Origin: Cladosporium sp. IMV 00045
Lineage: Eukaryota > Ascomycota > Dothideomycetes > Cladosporiales > Cladosporiaceae
Direction of reading: 5' to 3'
Assembly (NCBI GenBank): GCA_001931905.2
Contig: MSJI02000836.1
Span: 62,001 to 126,000 of the forward strand
DNA length: 64,000 bases
The first letter of the stretch is position 1; each line of letters begins with the position of its first letter. Positions 34,669 through 46,225 of the stretch are shown here, piece after piece. The position numbers were made by a program, and so were the translations under genes. The notes beneath the pieces are model-generated. The model saw only the letters and a list, made by a program, of their open reading frames with translations, searched no databases and was not told the DNA's origin.

Positions 34669-36855
34669 GTCGGCGGCGCGCGATCAAGCTCTCTTGGGAG
34701 CCTGGAGGGCGGGTGACCGCTGTTGATGTGGGTGGGATGTATGCAGGCGGCAAGGAAAAATAATTAATGATGGAGATAGAAGAGTTGGGCAGAGCAGGGG
34801 TGGAATGAAAGGGTAGAGGGATATGCGGAGGAGTCGATGGGGCGGGCGATCAGAGTGCCATCATTCCGCAAAGCTAGTTTGCTGGTGCTGCTGGCGCTGC
34901 TGCTGTGAGATGGCGGTACGTGATACCGTGGGTGTGGGGATGGATGATGGAATAGAGATAGAGATGGGGAATAGATGCAAATAATGAAGGGTTTTCGAGT
35001 ATGATGACGACGAGGTGGAATATGTGGAAATAATGTCAGTAAAAAGGGAAGAAACAGCAGATTTGCGAGTGTGTTGTTATTTTGTGACAAGAGATGGGTG
35101 GAAAGTGTTTGAGGCTCACGACTCTCATCCTCCGTTGTCTCGTCGATTGGAGGTCGCAGACCGTCTGCGCTAACACGACGATCAACGCGGTCAATGCATC
35201 AATTCGCTGGCCCGGCCCTTTACAACAAGCTTTGCCGTTGGGCCATCATCACATTTGCATCTCTTCTACTCCTGTCTGCCTCGGATATTGACGGGTGCTG
35301 ATGAACAGAGAAATCTCAACTAATGCTTTCATCATACACTTACCTCACATACATCAAAGTCACGTGCATCATCCTACCCATACAGTCGGGTCAAGATTGT
35401 ACAGGTATCCACTTGCAAGTCTCCCATACAAACTTTCTCAAGGCAAATGAGGTCTACGTATGAGGCGCCCGTTAGACTTTGGCGGCTCTGGCTCCTTTTT
35501 CACAAGCAGCTCCATGTTCTCCCTTGTGTGTGGCTGTGATGTCCATCAACGAGTCAAAATTCGAGACACGCCGCTGCTGTTCAGACACACTTCAAAACAT
35601 TTCTACCCTTGTTTTTGCTTGCCTTGTCACCTTCGAAACAAAACTTCATCGTCCCTGTAAACATGCACGCTGGAGGAGTTTTTCGTTTCAATGCCATAGC
35701 TCTTGCCAATGTATCATTGTATCATATATTCAGCATGCTGAAAAGCTATCAAGTATCACCATGATTCTACGCCTGCGTCAATCCCCTGGTCTGCGCTCCA
35801 AAACAACGTCATCTTAGTGGACCACTTTGCATTGCACTTGTTTGGTCTACGTATTTGATATCCCGGCGACCAAGATCAGCGCGGCCTGTGATTGGCGGAG
35901 GCTGTGCGCGCGCTCGTAAATTGTCAGTTTTTGCTGTGAGGTTGACTTGCTGGCGCGCGCGGCTTACCTAATTGGGAAGGAGATTGGTATTCTCTTCTGC
36001 ATCAAAACCTCTAACATCTCTTGGGAAGAGCGGTTCGCTGAAGAGAGTTCGATACGAGTTTCTCCTTTGTTGTCTTCTCGGCCCTTCTGAGAAGATGTCT
36101 TGATGTCTTCTCGAGCGATTCATCAAAAACAGGCCCGATGTGACTCTCGTCACTATACCTGCCTTCTCAACACTCCTTGCGGAATACTGATTATATACAC
36201 GAGGCTCTCGGCTGAGACGAGTATGATACTGCCTCTCTTATCATTTTCCCACGGTCTATTTTAAATGACCAACATCGACCCTTACCCTGAAGCTGCCTGT
36301 CAAACCGTCTGCACTGCAGCTCTTGAACGAGCGCTCAATCAACGTTGGGCTTTTGGACCAGTTGGGAATTGGGACTCTCACAGATATTCTTGCTTGTGCA
36401 AACAACGTCCGCTATGTACCTACGCACGACTAGCTCTACTCATTGCAATGAACAAAGATGGGTGTCGCTAAAGAATAAGAAGCTGCCTCGGTCCCTCTGG
36501 CAGCAGTGGCTACATGTGGGCAACAGGACCTCAACAACGCTCCTTCGCAAGATCGTCTTACGACCATCTAATAATCCAAAGAGAGAACAATAACACATGG
36601 GGCTCGAACTTTCCGGGTCCCAAAATAAATTTGAAGAAAGCACCATGGAATTGTCGATATCCCGGTCTATCGGTGTTTGATCGCGTGCTTGCCATCAAGG
36701 TGGACGAATGATCGAATGTTTCCCTCGCCATCACGGTACTACACCTCTGAGCAAACACCGAGGCATATAATATCATTCATTGAGTATATCGTATCAAAGC
36801 GACATCGTTTAAACAAATACATTTTGTTCCGTTCTTCGCACAATTATAACCAAAA
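34669..36855. other. Long intergenic region
   Basis: About 2.2 kb between divergent genes, containing the promoter of the large disordered-protein gene (left) and of the F-box gene (right). I checked the short ORFs on both strands, including a Cys-containing 68-codon one at 36265-36471, and found no domain, signal peptide or splice structure to support a gene. A noncoding RNA or long UTRs are possible. Confidence 0.5.
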
Positions 36856-37869
36856 ATGTCACCAACAACACCCCAACCCACCTCCCTCACCACCCTCCCC
36901 CCCGAACTCCTCCTCCAAATCATTCCCGCCATCCCTCACGATCCCAAAACCATCACCTCACTAAAACTCACAAACCGCCACCTCAACTCCCTCCTCACAG
37001 CCCACGAAACGACCCTCGCACCAGCAATCCGAAAAAACACCTACCACCAAACCCCCTTCCTCTTCCCCTCCCTCCTCCTAAACTCCTACGCCCACCTCTC
37101 CACCCTCCACGCCCGCCTCGCAACCCTCACAGCCCTGCATGCAAACTGGCTACACCTCACCTCCCACGGCCCAGAACTAAACTGGCTGCGCGATCGCTGG
37201 GAATCGATCCACAAAGCCGGCACATTGCTTCTCTACCGCTTACGGGACTGCAGCGAAAGCAACAACCAAATCCTCTCCGACAACGACAGCGAGGCCGCCC
37301 ATTATGCCAAGGTGGATCTTCTCAACCTCCTCCCCGCCACGAGCCTCGCGTGCCTGGTTTTCAAGTGTTATTCCGCCATCAAGATTTTGAGAGTCCACGG
37401 GCCGGCACCCGTGCACGCAACGTTTGCGAAGGATGATGCGGGCACGCGGTGTGAGGTCGAGCTGGCGCTGGAGGAGATGTTGTTGGTGCATGGGGCGGAG
37501 TTTTTCGTGGCGCTTTTGGAGGAGGGGAGGGAGGGGAATGGGAGGGGAGCGTGGGCCGTGCAGTGAGTACTTACCTGCGTGCGGTACCGACTAGAATTCA
37601 TGAGCTGACAGTGTGGTGATCGCAACAGTGCCCTCAACGACGAACTCGCAAACATGGAATTCCGCCAACTGCACTCCGCGGCGCCGACGCTCATCTCGAC
37701 GCTGAGGCGGTCTTTCGCGCTGAAGACGAATGGGCATTTTGCGAATTCCGCCACGAAGATGTGGGAGGTGCTCAGTTCGAGCGTGTTTGATGAGGTTGAT
37801 GAGGGGAAGATGGTCAAGATTGTGACGGGGGAGACGCTCGTGGGTGGGATGCGCAGGATGGGGTATTGA
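36856..37869 (+). CDS. F-box-like protein
   Basis: Exons 36856-37562 and 37629-37869 (315 aa). The 66-bp intron runs from GTGAGT to AACAG. The N-terminus has an F-box-like helix: LTTLPPELLLQIIPAI, then KTITSLKLTNRHLNSLL (about residues 10-45), the part that would bind Skp1 in an SCF ubiquitin ligase. The remainder is alpha-helical (LHARLATLTALHANWLHL, HYAKVDLLNLLPATSLACLVFK) with no LRR, WD40 or Kelch substrate domain. Codon usage in the first 350 bp is extremely C-rich. Target and pathway unknown. ATG context CAAAAATG is good. Confidence 0.75.
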
Positions 37870-39045
37870 GGGGCGTGGGTGGGGGTTGGGCGGGAGTGGG
37901 TGCTTGTTTGATGGGGTTGGGAATTGGGCATGGCGGTGGTTGGAGTGGAGGGTTTGGGTTGCTTGGAGCTGGTTTTGATGGCTTGTTGTAGCGCCGAGCG
38001 CCTCTTGTCTTTTCTTTTCCTTTTTTTTTTTTCTTTTTGGGTCGATTCTGGGATGTCGGTATCGAGAAGGGTCTTGAAGGTCGACGCCTGGTGGGAACGC
38101 AGTGGACGAAATGATCGAAGACGCAGTCCATGGAATCGGTACAACGATAGAAACGAATTGCATAAACGAGGTACTGGGATGGTGACAGTCAGTGTTACCG
38201 CCGTGTATCTGAGCACAGTAATTCTGTCACCCTGTCGTCCACTTCTTTCAAGGTGGTTCAAAAAAAATAACATGCAGGGAATGAGCTTTCTGTCTAAAAT
38301 CTTGCAAAATAGTATATGGCCAAAGGCGAATGATGAATCTTTTGCAGCAAACAACACAATCTTGAGATATGACTAACGCCAAACAGAATAACATAAAAGT
38401 GAAAAACCAGATTCCCTCAAATATCGCGACAAAGGAGATTCGTTAAAGGAGATTAGGTACAGTATTCAGAAAGAGCAATGTCCAGTCCAGCTGCTCTGCT
38501 GTGGATGCGCTTTGATGGGCATCGATTGAAGTCTGGCTTCGCCAATGGTCGTCGCTTGACTAATAACTGGCTAGCTCGAGATTGGTGGTGCTCGAGAGAG
38601 CGTCTCGTGTAAAGCCAACGTATAGCAAGAGAAGAGGTTGCTCTTTGGTCGTGTCTTGGTGTTCTGTGAGTGATGTTCGAATGCTCGTTGCCAAGTACTT
38701 CGTCGATGCCAGTAATGCGAGTCCAAACCTCAACCCCAGTGATCGAAAACCTCATACTCCTCCGTTCAGTGGTGATCAGAAAATCGCTCAAACTGTGTTT
38801 CGTCGACCGAGAATCGAAGATATAGCGGAATAGCAGATTCGAAGCGCTTTGCCAGTCCGTCGTGGTCTGCTACCATTCGCAGACACAAAGGAGAAGAGAA
38901 AGTCGTCCAAGGTGTCGATATCGTTGACTTGGTCCAATGAACAGAGTCCATATTTGTTTGTCCAAAATGGAGGATGAACAATCAATAACGAATCGCGCCA
39001 TGATAAGGAGATTATTGCCATTCTGGTGACCCAGTCAAAGAAATC
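37870..39045. other. Intergenic region
   Basis: About 1.2 kb between convergent genes, with a 12-T tract at 38021-38032. Only short ORFs without features are present. No gene supported. Confidence 0.5.
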
Positions 39046-39750
39046 TTAGTTCTCCTCAGTCCAGTGCCGATCATCGATACGCTCGAGCTCACTCTCATCA
39101 ACCGGGTCCCTCTTGAACATTCCACGGAATGCAGATGCAAAGCGCTTCTTTGGTTTGCGCTCAGGCTGACTTCTGGGAAAAGGCTCACGTTTCTGTTTCT
39201 TCGAATGTAGAGGCGATGTCTCTTGTGACCTGCCGGTCCGGCTCGACATGGTCCCAGGAAGAGGATGAGCAGATGGCTCTTGTGGAGGAGGGGACATTGA
39301 ATTCGTCGATGAGAGAGAGGAAGTTTCGGGTGTTGGTGGTGATCGATGTGGTGGTGGTGATGCAGTGGCACGACGAAAACGCATGGCTTCTGGTGGTAGA
39401 TCGACGTGTGTTTCGTGTGGAGCTGAAGGCAGTGCTTGCCCAACGGTAGTGTGCCGGCGATGAGAACACGGAGTTGGGACAGAGCCATGGAAGCTCGGAG
39501 AGCTGTATTCAGATGTTGCAGGAGTGGTGCCTGCGGCTGTGAATTTCGGCTTCAGATGTGGAACAGACTCTGATCGACTGGTCCTTGAACATGAGCTTGC
39601 GTGCTGCCTGGTACGTGATGGTGGTGGAGTTGCTGAGCGGTCGAGAAAGGGCACTTGGGCCATTGTACGTGCCTCCCAAGGTGGAAGGACGGTGGTCGTA
39701 TTCGCTTCGGTAGTGTGAAGGTCAAACATCAACGACGACCGGTTTGTCAT
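39046..39750 (-). CDS. Small disordered protein with conserved basic/acidic C-terminus
   Basis: Not recognised as a named family. From the ATG at 39750 it encodes 234 aa, starting MTNRSSLMFDLHTTE. The frame is open further upstream but only with a GTG. The body is Ser/Thr/Pro-rich with Arg/Ser patches, so probably a phosphorylated disordered protein. The C-terminus looks constrained: KKQKREPFPRSQ, then KKRFASAFRGMFKRDPVD, then ESELERIDDRHW. This is an amphipathic basic helix followed by an acidic tail, a pattern that can mediate membrane or kinase interactions. No signal peptide or membrane segment. That it is a real gene rests on this C-terminal pattern and the long open frame. Confidence 0.6.
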   Translation of the reverse strand: MTNRSSLMFDLHTTEANTTTVLPPWEARTMAQVPFLDRSATPPPSRTRQHASSCSRTSRSESVPHLKPKFTAAGTTPATSEYSSPSFHGSVPTPCSHRRHTTVGQALPSAPHETHVDLPPEAMRFRRATASPPPHRSPPTPETSSLSSTNSMSPPPQEPSAHPLPGTMSSRTGRSQETSPLHSKKQKREPFPRSQPERKPKKRFASAFRGMFKRDPVDESELERIDDRHWTEEN

Positions 39751-41877
39751 CTTCTCGACAGATGCTCGTGGCCTCTCTTTCTTCAGCGCTAAGATGAAGA
39801 CCACTGTCCCGGTGGAGTTTGAGAAGAAAAAGATTCAATTGACCACGATCAGGCAGTTGCCCTACTTCCGCGATGATTGTAAGACTCGTCTATAGGGAGG
39901 AAAATGTCAACAAAAGGTTGCACGCGAGCAGCATGAAAGTTCGTGAGTGAACGAGCAACCAACGAGAGCAGCTCCAGTGCTTTACACGGCCAAGACAAAT
40001 GAAAATGCTTAGCTTTGGGGTGCGTGACACTTGGGCGCCACGTTAATATACAGGGCACCTGAGCAAGGCAAGTCAACCCGCAGTGAATGGTGGCACACGA
40101 GAGGACTTGCAGCTTGCAGATGCTGCGAAACCATTGTAGCCGCCGATGTCCTGCCACAAGGGGAAAAACAAGCATCTGAGATATCCCGGTCGATAGAAGG
40201 CAACATCGCTTAAATTGAGACGCTTTGGGCAGGGGTTCGAAACGAAGGAGCTCGAGCAAGCCAACGAAGGCTTAGATACGCCTGGAGGAATACCGCTGCG
40301 GCGCCACCAGCTTGATGCCGTTGGCCAGAGCCGTAGGATCGCCGTCGTACCGGATAATAGTGCAAATATGCCGTAGCGAACGACTGCGTCATTCGCTCTC
40401 GACCTGCGTTATCGGGGATCCGTTCCGAATTGTGGCCTGAAGACACTTGCAGATCGTTCAAAAGACTGAGTAGCTATTTCGCGTTGTCCATGGTTTAGAG
40501 CGGCAAACACGCACGGCGGCTCCTGCTTGAAGGAAAAGAAGTAAGATGCCGAACCGTAAGCATGGAAAACGCGTCGCAGTAAGACATTCTCGTGGTGCTG
40601 ACAAGAACCGTCAGATCTCGTCATCGACACATTTCTCTAAAATCTTGTTGACCTTTTGTCGATGCAAATGAGCCGAGTCCGCTGAAGGATGTGTTGATGC
40701 ACTTCGAAATGAAGGGTACTTCGCCTCCGGGCCGAAGCATTCCGTTCCCCATTTGACTTAGGCGGAGAACGAACAATCTACATGAGCTCAATCATGAGCT
40801 TGATGGTCTAGGTCAACATAGCAAAGCATGGTTGAAGATCTAGTATTTTGCAGCTTGTGATCCTTGTAAATGCGGTACCGCAATGCCTACCTTCGGCTGG
40901 GAATGAGGTTGCGTGATGAAGACAGTACCATCACAATCGCTTGCAATCCAGGTTTCATCAACAGGAGCTCACCTGCGTCAATCAAAAAGCGCCTATTCAC
41001 GACCATCATCTTGGTACCACATAACGGACGCTAACGGCTGGCTGCTGATATCGCGCCTATCCAACTTCTTTCTGATTCTTCGAGCAGTGTGGGGAGAACG
41101 TAAGCTGATACTTGATCGCGTTGACCGCCCCTCGCAATGAGTCGTTGGTACGAGCATTGCGTAGTCAGATACAGATATTTGTATTGGGTGCGACGGTCTG
41201 CGTGTCTCTGACTGACCACCTCCGTTGTGCGAGCCATGCCGGGACGTACCGTATCATCCAAGGATTTGTCTTCTTCAGAGCCACGCTCGAGGCTGAATTG
41301 CACAGGCCTGGAGCGCCGCAATAGGTTGACAACCATGGAATCCTGCATCAGCTTGAAGGATTTCACAGCCCCGAAGTCTCTCGTTCACGACGCTGATTGG
41401 CCATTTGGGACATGGGGACACCCCAGGCGTGCTGGCCCCACATGGGCGCTTACAGGGTCGCGCTGTGTTGCTGAGCTGATACTCGTCCCTCCATTAGCAT
41501 AGATCAGCCACGCCACTCATACAATGTATCCCCGCCAAGGTCCGCGACCCTTCTGTGCCTCTATTACTGGCGAAGGGAAGCACGGCGCTTACTTGTGCTC
41601 CGTCTGAAAGGTCTGCTGATGCCCTGACAGAGGTAAGCCGTTGGTTTCCTGCTTCCTGTTTCATCCTCTTCTCTGTACATCCTTCTGGAGTATCTGTCGC
41701 CGTAAATACCAGCTGTGCTGCAACCAGACGCCGCTCCCTTGCATTGCGCCACGCGTCTGGCTAAGGCTAGCCATTTTGCCAGCCGATACCACTTGCACAC
41801 GCCTTGACCGCCTGCTTCGGGCGCTCAAGAACGAGGAGTTCGCGTGCTCGCGCACTCCGCGCGCGCAAGAGCAAGAC
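39751..41877. other. Long intergenic region
   Basis: About 2.1 kb with promoters pointing outward to both flanking genes. ORFs of up to about 136 codons occur on both strands, but none shows a domain, coherent splicing or a targeting signal. I see nothing to annotate. Confidence 0.5.
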
Positions 41878-42779
41878 ATGTTTTTCACAACTTGGCTACT
41901 GGTCGTAGCGACCACGGCCGCGATCTCGAGTGCACACACCGTCATCACATATCCAGGATGGCGAGGGAACAACCTTCACACCAACGGCACCCGCCCTGAG
42001 GACAACCCGGGATCGCTCGGTATCGACTTTACCGACAACGGGACAGCTGCCTTCCCATGGGGTATGCAGTGGATATATCCATGTAAGCAAACTATCTCTC
42101 CCAGGATCGGATGCTAAGGGAGCAGTCAAGACGGCTAACAAGTCGACTGCCAGGCGGTGGTATGCCGCAAACGAACAACCGCACCAAATGGCCCGTCAAT
42201 GGCGGCGCTCTTTCAGTGCAACCTGGTTGGTTTCCTGGTCACGCCAGCGCCCTCATTTACATCAACATCGGCATCCAAGAACCTGGACATGAGGCGCCGA
42301 AAAACATGTCCCATCCAGTGCATCCTGTTATTGGGCTTGAAGGTCCAAGCAATGATGAATATCCGGGCCAGTTTTGCATCCCTCAAATAGGCATGCCGCC
42401 GAACCTGAACCTACAGGTTGGCGACAACATCACAATCCAAGTGGTCGAAATCGCGCAGCATGGTGCTGCACTCTATAGCGTAAGTGTATCTGTTTCCATG
42501 TGCGGACTGGTTGCAAATGCAGAATACGCCTGCGGTCTGCGCACGAAACACACGGCTAACAAGAGATCTGTGCAGTGCTCCGACGTCACACTTGCCGAAC
42601 CTGAGGAAGTCGAAGAAGTCAATGAGCATAACTGCTACAACAGCAGTAACATTGGTTTCAGCATGATATACACCACTCCGATGAGCTCGGGGACTGCTCA
42701 AGCGCTATCGCCCCCATCTAGCGCACCAGCGATGTTGGCAATAAGTCTGATCTTGATGGTTGGAAGCGCATGGATATAG
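41878..42779 (+). CDS. BIM1-like copper-binding GPI-anchored protein (X325/LPMO-like)
   Basis: Family of cell-surface proteins with an LPMO-like fold that bind copper and, in Cryptococcus (Bim1), assist copper uptake; they do not act on polysaccharides. Exons: 41878-42082, 42154-42479, 42576-42779 (244 aa). The introns are 71 and 96 bp; the second is a multiple of three without stops. The signal peptide ends AAISSA, so the mature protein would begin with His20 (HTVITYPGWRGNN), the first residue of the copper-binding histidine brace. CGGMPQTNNRTKWP and QHGAALYSCSDVTL are family-typical, and the cysteines CGG, CIP, CSD and NHNC-type fit conserved disulfides. A Ser/Ala-rich C-terminus with a hydrophobic tail (APAMLAISLILMVGSA) suggests GPI attachment. 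Confidence 0.9.
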
Positions 42780-43089
42780 GAATCTGGCTGGGAAAACGCT
42801 CTGGCAAATGGGCGAGGAGTTCGGCAGGGATCATCGGTCGCATTGGGCTGTTCTGTAATTATTAAGTGGGAGAACCGCGTCGAAGCGATGTCCGGCGGGA
42901 CGATCAGCAGGAACAACGGTCGTGGACGCTAGGTTATCAAAGAGTCCTGATAGATGGACCACAGTTCCCTAAGCCACAGGATCGGGAGTAAATCGTTCTT
43001 CGTTAATCGATGCTCTTACATTGCTGTTCGTGTCCCTAAAGAAATGTCCTACAGCACTTGAGACGCTGGTGACTTCGCTCGTACTCATC
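42780..43089. other. Intergenic region between convergent genes
   Basis: About 310 bp shared by the 3' ends of the BIM1-like and CCDC97-like genes. Nothing further seen. Confidence 0.5.
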
Positions 43090-43907
43090 TCAGAAGTCTT
43101 GTATTCCAGTCTCCCCGGCCGGTCTCCCCTCACCAACATACTCCTGCTCCTCACCATCAAACCAATCCTCCTGCGCCCCCCTCCCCTCCTCATCCAAATC
43201 ATCATACTGCTCTCCGCCATCCACAACCCCATAGTCAAAATCCTTATCCTCACCCCTCATAAACCGTCTCCCCATAACATCCCTCCACCTCCTCAACCCC
43301 TCCTCCTTATCCTCAACCCTCTGGCTCACATCCTCCTCCAAACCCACAATCGCCCCATCAGGACCGCGCTCATACACCAGAGGATTCTCCGCAGAAGGCG
43401 TCCGCACGGCTTCGACTTTGGCCTCGGAGCGCACGAGCGTGGCTTCGAGGTTGCCGGCGGCGCCGCGCGCGCGGCCTTCGGCTTCTCGCTCCGAGGCGCT
43501 TTGGAAGCGACGTATCAGCCGGTCGTAGAGGAGGGGATCTGTGGTTGCAGAAAGGGAAGGTGTTGGCGTCTGGTCGGACGCGGGAGAGTGGTACTTATGC
43601 TTGTGCTTCTGCTTGTTTGAGATTGAGAGGGAGGGAATTGTAGGAATGAAGTAATGGAAGGGGAAGGAGAAGGAAAGGGTGATTATAGACCTGCTTGTTC
43701 AAGATTCGACCCGCTGAAATACTGTGGGTTGAGATCGAGATATCGACGCCGTCGAGTCTGGACGCGGAGGCGCGATGTACGCTGTGCATCGTTTGCGGAT
43801 GATGGGTGAGGCCGTTGTGTTACTTCCGAGTGATCTAGTGATCGCTCGCGTGTGGGCAGACTCATGGGCTTTGACGCCTCTCGTGAGGTCTGTGGAAAAT
43901 GAGGCAT
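43090..43907 (-). CDS. CCDC97-like (DUF2052) protein
   Basis: Exons 43907-43691 and 43538-43090 (221 aa). The 152-bp intron (GTCTAT to CCACAG) is chosen because it gives the continuous family sequence RYLDLNPQYFSGSNLEQ then ADPLLYDRLIRRFQ. Other nearby acceptors break the frame. The N-terminus (about 1-45) is variable. From there to the end is the CCDC97 C-terminal domain: coiled/charged EEGLRRWRDVMGRRFMRGED, KDFDYGVVD, then acidic Asp/Glu-rich sequence with DDLDEEG and EDWFD. Human CCDC97 is associated with the SF3b/U2 snRNP; a nuclear splicing-related role in fungi is inferred from the family only. The donor is not canonical, so the exact boundary is moderately certain. Confidence 0.8.
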
Positions 43908-44386
43908 TTCCTTGCGGATACTGATTCGCGATTTGAATGTTTAGAGTGCGAGAGGCTCGACGTCAATGATACTCGCTGTTTGTGAATAATAGGTACAGAC
44001 GTGAGGTGATGATGTATTTATGAACGGCCTCCAACAGCACCAGTGGAAGTCACGGGTCGTACCGCTGATACGAGGATTTCGGATGTCTTCAGCTCCAACA
44101 CGGGCGTGACGGGCTGCCTGTTCCCAGCAAGCATCCAAAACAGCGGCACGTAATTCCTGGCGCTAATGAAGACGGTGAGTCGGCTTTGATGGACTATGAT
44201 CCTTCCCTTTCCTAGCTCGGCCGCAAGCGTTTCAAGAAGCCATTAATAGGTGATACTACGATCAAGCCTCCTGGAGACTGATCCTTTTCATGAGTCAAAG
44301 GCGCTCAGGGCAATAGTATAAATGACACTGTCACATTTCGAAACACAAACCATCAAGACTGACTGACTTCAAAACACGACACTGCA
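43908..44386. promoter_or_regulatory. Divergent promoter of CCDC97-like and ankyrin genes
   Basis: 479 bp between two outward-pointing ATG codons. GTATAAATG near 44315-44323 is a possible TATA element about 70 bp upstream of the ankyrin gene. Confidence 0.45.
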
Positions 44387-46225
44387 ATGGACGATGTACC
44401 ATCATCCCCGGACAATGCAGAGCTGGATTCTGAAGACTCGGACCAAGAGAGGGTGATCCCAACAGGAATCCTCCCTGATCGCAAAGACTTATTCGATGGT
44501 CGACCCTGGTATGAGGATGGCGGTGACCCCCTCAAGCGAGCTCGGATTTTTGAACTTTCACCCGGCGACGAGAGAACACAGCGGATGAGGAAAATTGTTG
44601 AAGACTTTCCCAGCTGGGGCCAAAAAGTTTATGGTTCCGTCGCCGAAGCTGGACGGGCGGATCTTATGTACTTATTGCTCGAGCTTGGAGCGAGTGCTGT
44701 CACCCCAAAGGAACACGTTCGAAGCGAGAGTACCTCAGACGACGATGAAAGCCTGGCCGACGAAACCAGCGATCAGGAAACCAGCGATGAGGAAACCAGC
44801 GATGAGGAAACCAGCGTTGGGGAAACCACCAACCAGCCACCCGGGATGAGGGTTTCACCCAAGGTGTATATTCCACCCCCAGAGATATACTACCCTCCGC
44901 TCCATACTGCGGTTGTTCATGAACAGCTCGAGTGCGTTCAGGTATTGGTAGACCATGCGAACGTTTCCATCGATGCTTACAACAAGCCTGGTGAAACTGC
45001 TTTGATGTTAGCGGCAACCTGCGGGTACAGCGAGATTTTCTCATGGCTGCTTTCGAGAGGCGCCTCCATCAGCATCAAGCCCAAAAGTGACTATACGCCC
45101 AACATACTTTCGCACGCAACGAGCGGTGGCAACATTGACATTGTAAAGGCAATCATCGGACATGAGAAGGCGAAGTCTGCGGGACTGTACTTCACAACCA
45201 AGAGCCTGAACAGCGCCGCTCGAGGAGGGAACGTTGAAATTCTCGACCTTGTGCTTTCATCCGACTGCTATCCTGCACCGACGGGTGATCTTACAGATTT
45301 AACTGGAGATCAGAAGGAAGGGCTACTCGACGCCATCGAATCAGCTGTGGGTTCTGGCTCAAGGTCATGCCTAGAGAAGCTACTTCCGTATGCGACAAGT
45401 CAACGAGCGGACGGATCATACAACCACTTCCAAGGGAACAACTATTTCGAGAACAAAATCTCCACTGCCATAGAACATGGCATAGAGGAAGTTGACGATC
45501 CTGATCTTTTCCAAATCGCATGGGATACAATAATCTGCGCACCTAATTTTGGCGCTCAAGATCCAACAAGCCTGTCGCCCCGTGAGCTAGACGACGATGC
45601 AAAGGAGAAGCGTGAATGTTTACATGTTTGCTTGATACTAGCTGTACAACATGGTCGCCTCGGAACAGTGAAACGCATATGCGAGCGGTACGACGTGGAC
45701 GTGAACTATCCCGCCGAGCATAAATACTCCACGCCACTAGGCGGCGCAGTCGAAAATCACTCTCGCGAGTATCCTGAAGAACGACTCGCCATCGCAGAGT
45801 ATCTCCTCGAGCACACGGACGTGGATATTCATGTTGGACAGTCAGACGTTGCGAATGGCGAATCCTGCCTGGCGGCGGCGTTGTTGGCGAAGTACACTGA
45901 AATGGTCCGACTGCTGCTTCGCTACGGCGGTCCAGTGGAGAGCATTGATGAGGAGGTCTATCGATACGCGAAAGCTATCGAAGACGGTAGCAAAGCGCTT
46001 GTGGCTTTCGTGGTGAACACTCACTCCCGAAGGTCACCAGTCCGAGTGATGACGCCAAGAGCCGCGGAGATTTTGAATACTCGAGACAACGAGATAGAAG
46101 TGACGATGTTTGAGTGGGAAAAGGATGAGCTTATCGACATGCTGGAAGACTTACAAATTAGAAAGACGGCGGAACAGTTGCTCTGGGCTGATCCGACAAG
46201 GCAGATAGTTCAGTTCCAACACTGA
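44387..46225 (+). CDS. Ankyrin-repeat protein with Glu/Thr/Ser minisatellite
   Basis: 612 aa, intronless. An acidic N-terminus (MDDVPSSPDNAELDSED) precedes VAEAGRADLMYLLLELGAS, a first ankyrin-like unit. A five-residue repeat ETSDQ/ETSDE/ETSDE/ETSVG follows at about residues 126-147. From about 166 come better ankyrin units: YPPLHTAVVHEQLECVQVLV, GETALMLAATCGYSEIFSWLL, LSHATSGGNIDIVKAI and SLNSAARGGNVEILDLVL. More diverged units (LILAVQHGRLGTVKRICERY, SPLGGAV-type, GESCLAAALLAKYTEMVRLLL) extend to about 545. It is typical of lineage-specific fungal ankyrin proteins of unknown role. There is no NACHT, F-box or signal peptide, so it is presumably an intracellular protein-binding scaffold. Confidence 0.82.
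   Translation: MDDVPSSPDNAELDSEDSDQERVIPTGILPDRKDLFDGRPWYEDGGDPLKRARIFELSPGDERTQRMRKIVEDFPSWGQKVYGSVAEAGRADLMYLLLELGASAVTPKEHVRSESTSDDDESLADETSDQETSDEETSDEETSVGETTNQPPGMRVSPKVYIPPPEIYYPPLHTAVVHEQLECVQVLVDHANVSIDAYNKPGETALMLAATCGYSEIFSWLLSRGASISIKPKSDYTPNILSHATSGGNIDIVKAIIGHEKAKSAGLYFTTKSLNSAARGGNVEILDLVLSSDCYPAPTGDLTDLTGDQKEGLLDAIESAVGSGSRSCLEKLLPYATSQRADGSYNHFQGNNYFENKISTAIEHGIEEVDDPDLFQIAWDTIICAPNFGAQDPTSLSPRELDDDAKEKRECLHVCLILAVQHGRLGTVKRICERYDVDVNYPAEHKYSTPLGGAVENHSREYPEERLAIAEYLLEHTDVDIHVGQSDVANGESCLAAALLAKYTEMVRLLLRYGGPVESIDEEVYRYAKAIEDGSKALVAFVVNTHSRRSPVRVMTPRAAEILNTRDNEIEVTMFEWEKDELIDMLEDLQIRKTAEQLLWADPTRQIVQFQH
44762..44827 (+). repeat. 15-bp coding minisatellite, four units plus a partial fifth
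   Basis: Units GAAACCAGCGATSAG start at 44762, 44777, 44792 and 44807, with GAAACC of a fifth at 44822. The unit keeps the frame and encodes ETSDE/Q. Units 2 and 3 are identical, unit 4 is diverged (GTTGGG), so copy number may vary between strains. Confidence 0.9.

Noticed and set aside
36265..36471. 68-codon Cys-containing ORF, considered as a CFEM or small secreted protein
   Set aside because: No signal peptide and the cysteine spacing does not fit CFEM.
36590..36660. Possible tRNA on the minus strand because of a GTTCGAGCCCC B-box-like string
   Set aside because: No A box and no cloverleaf stems could be built around it.
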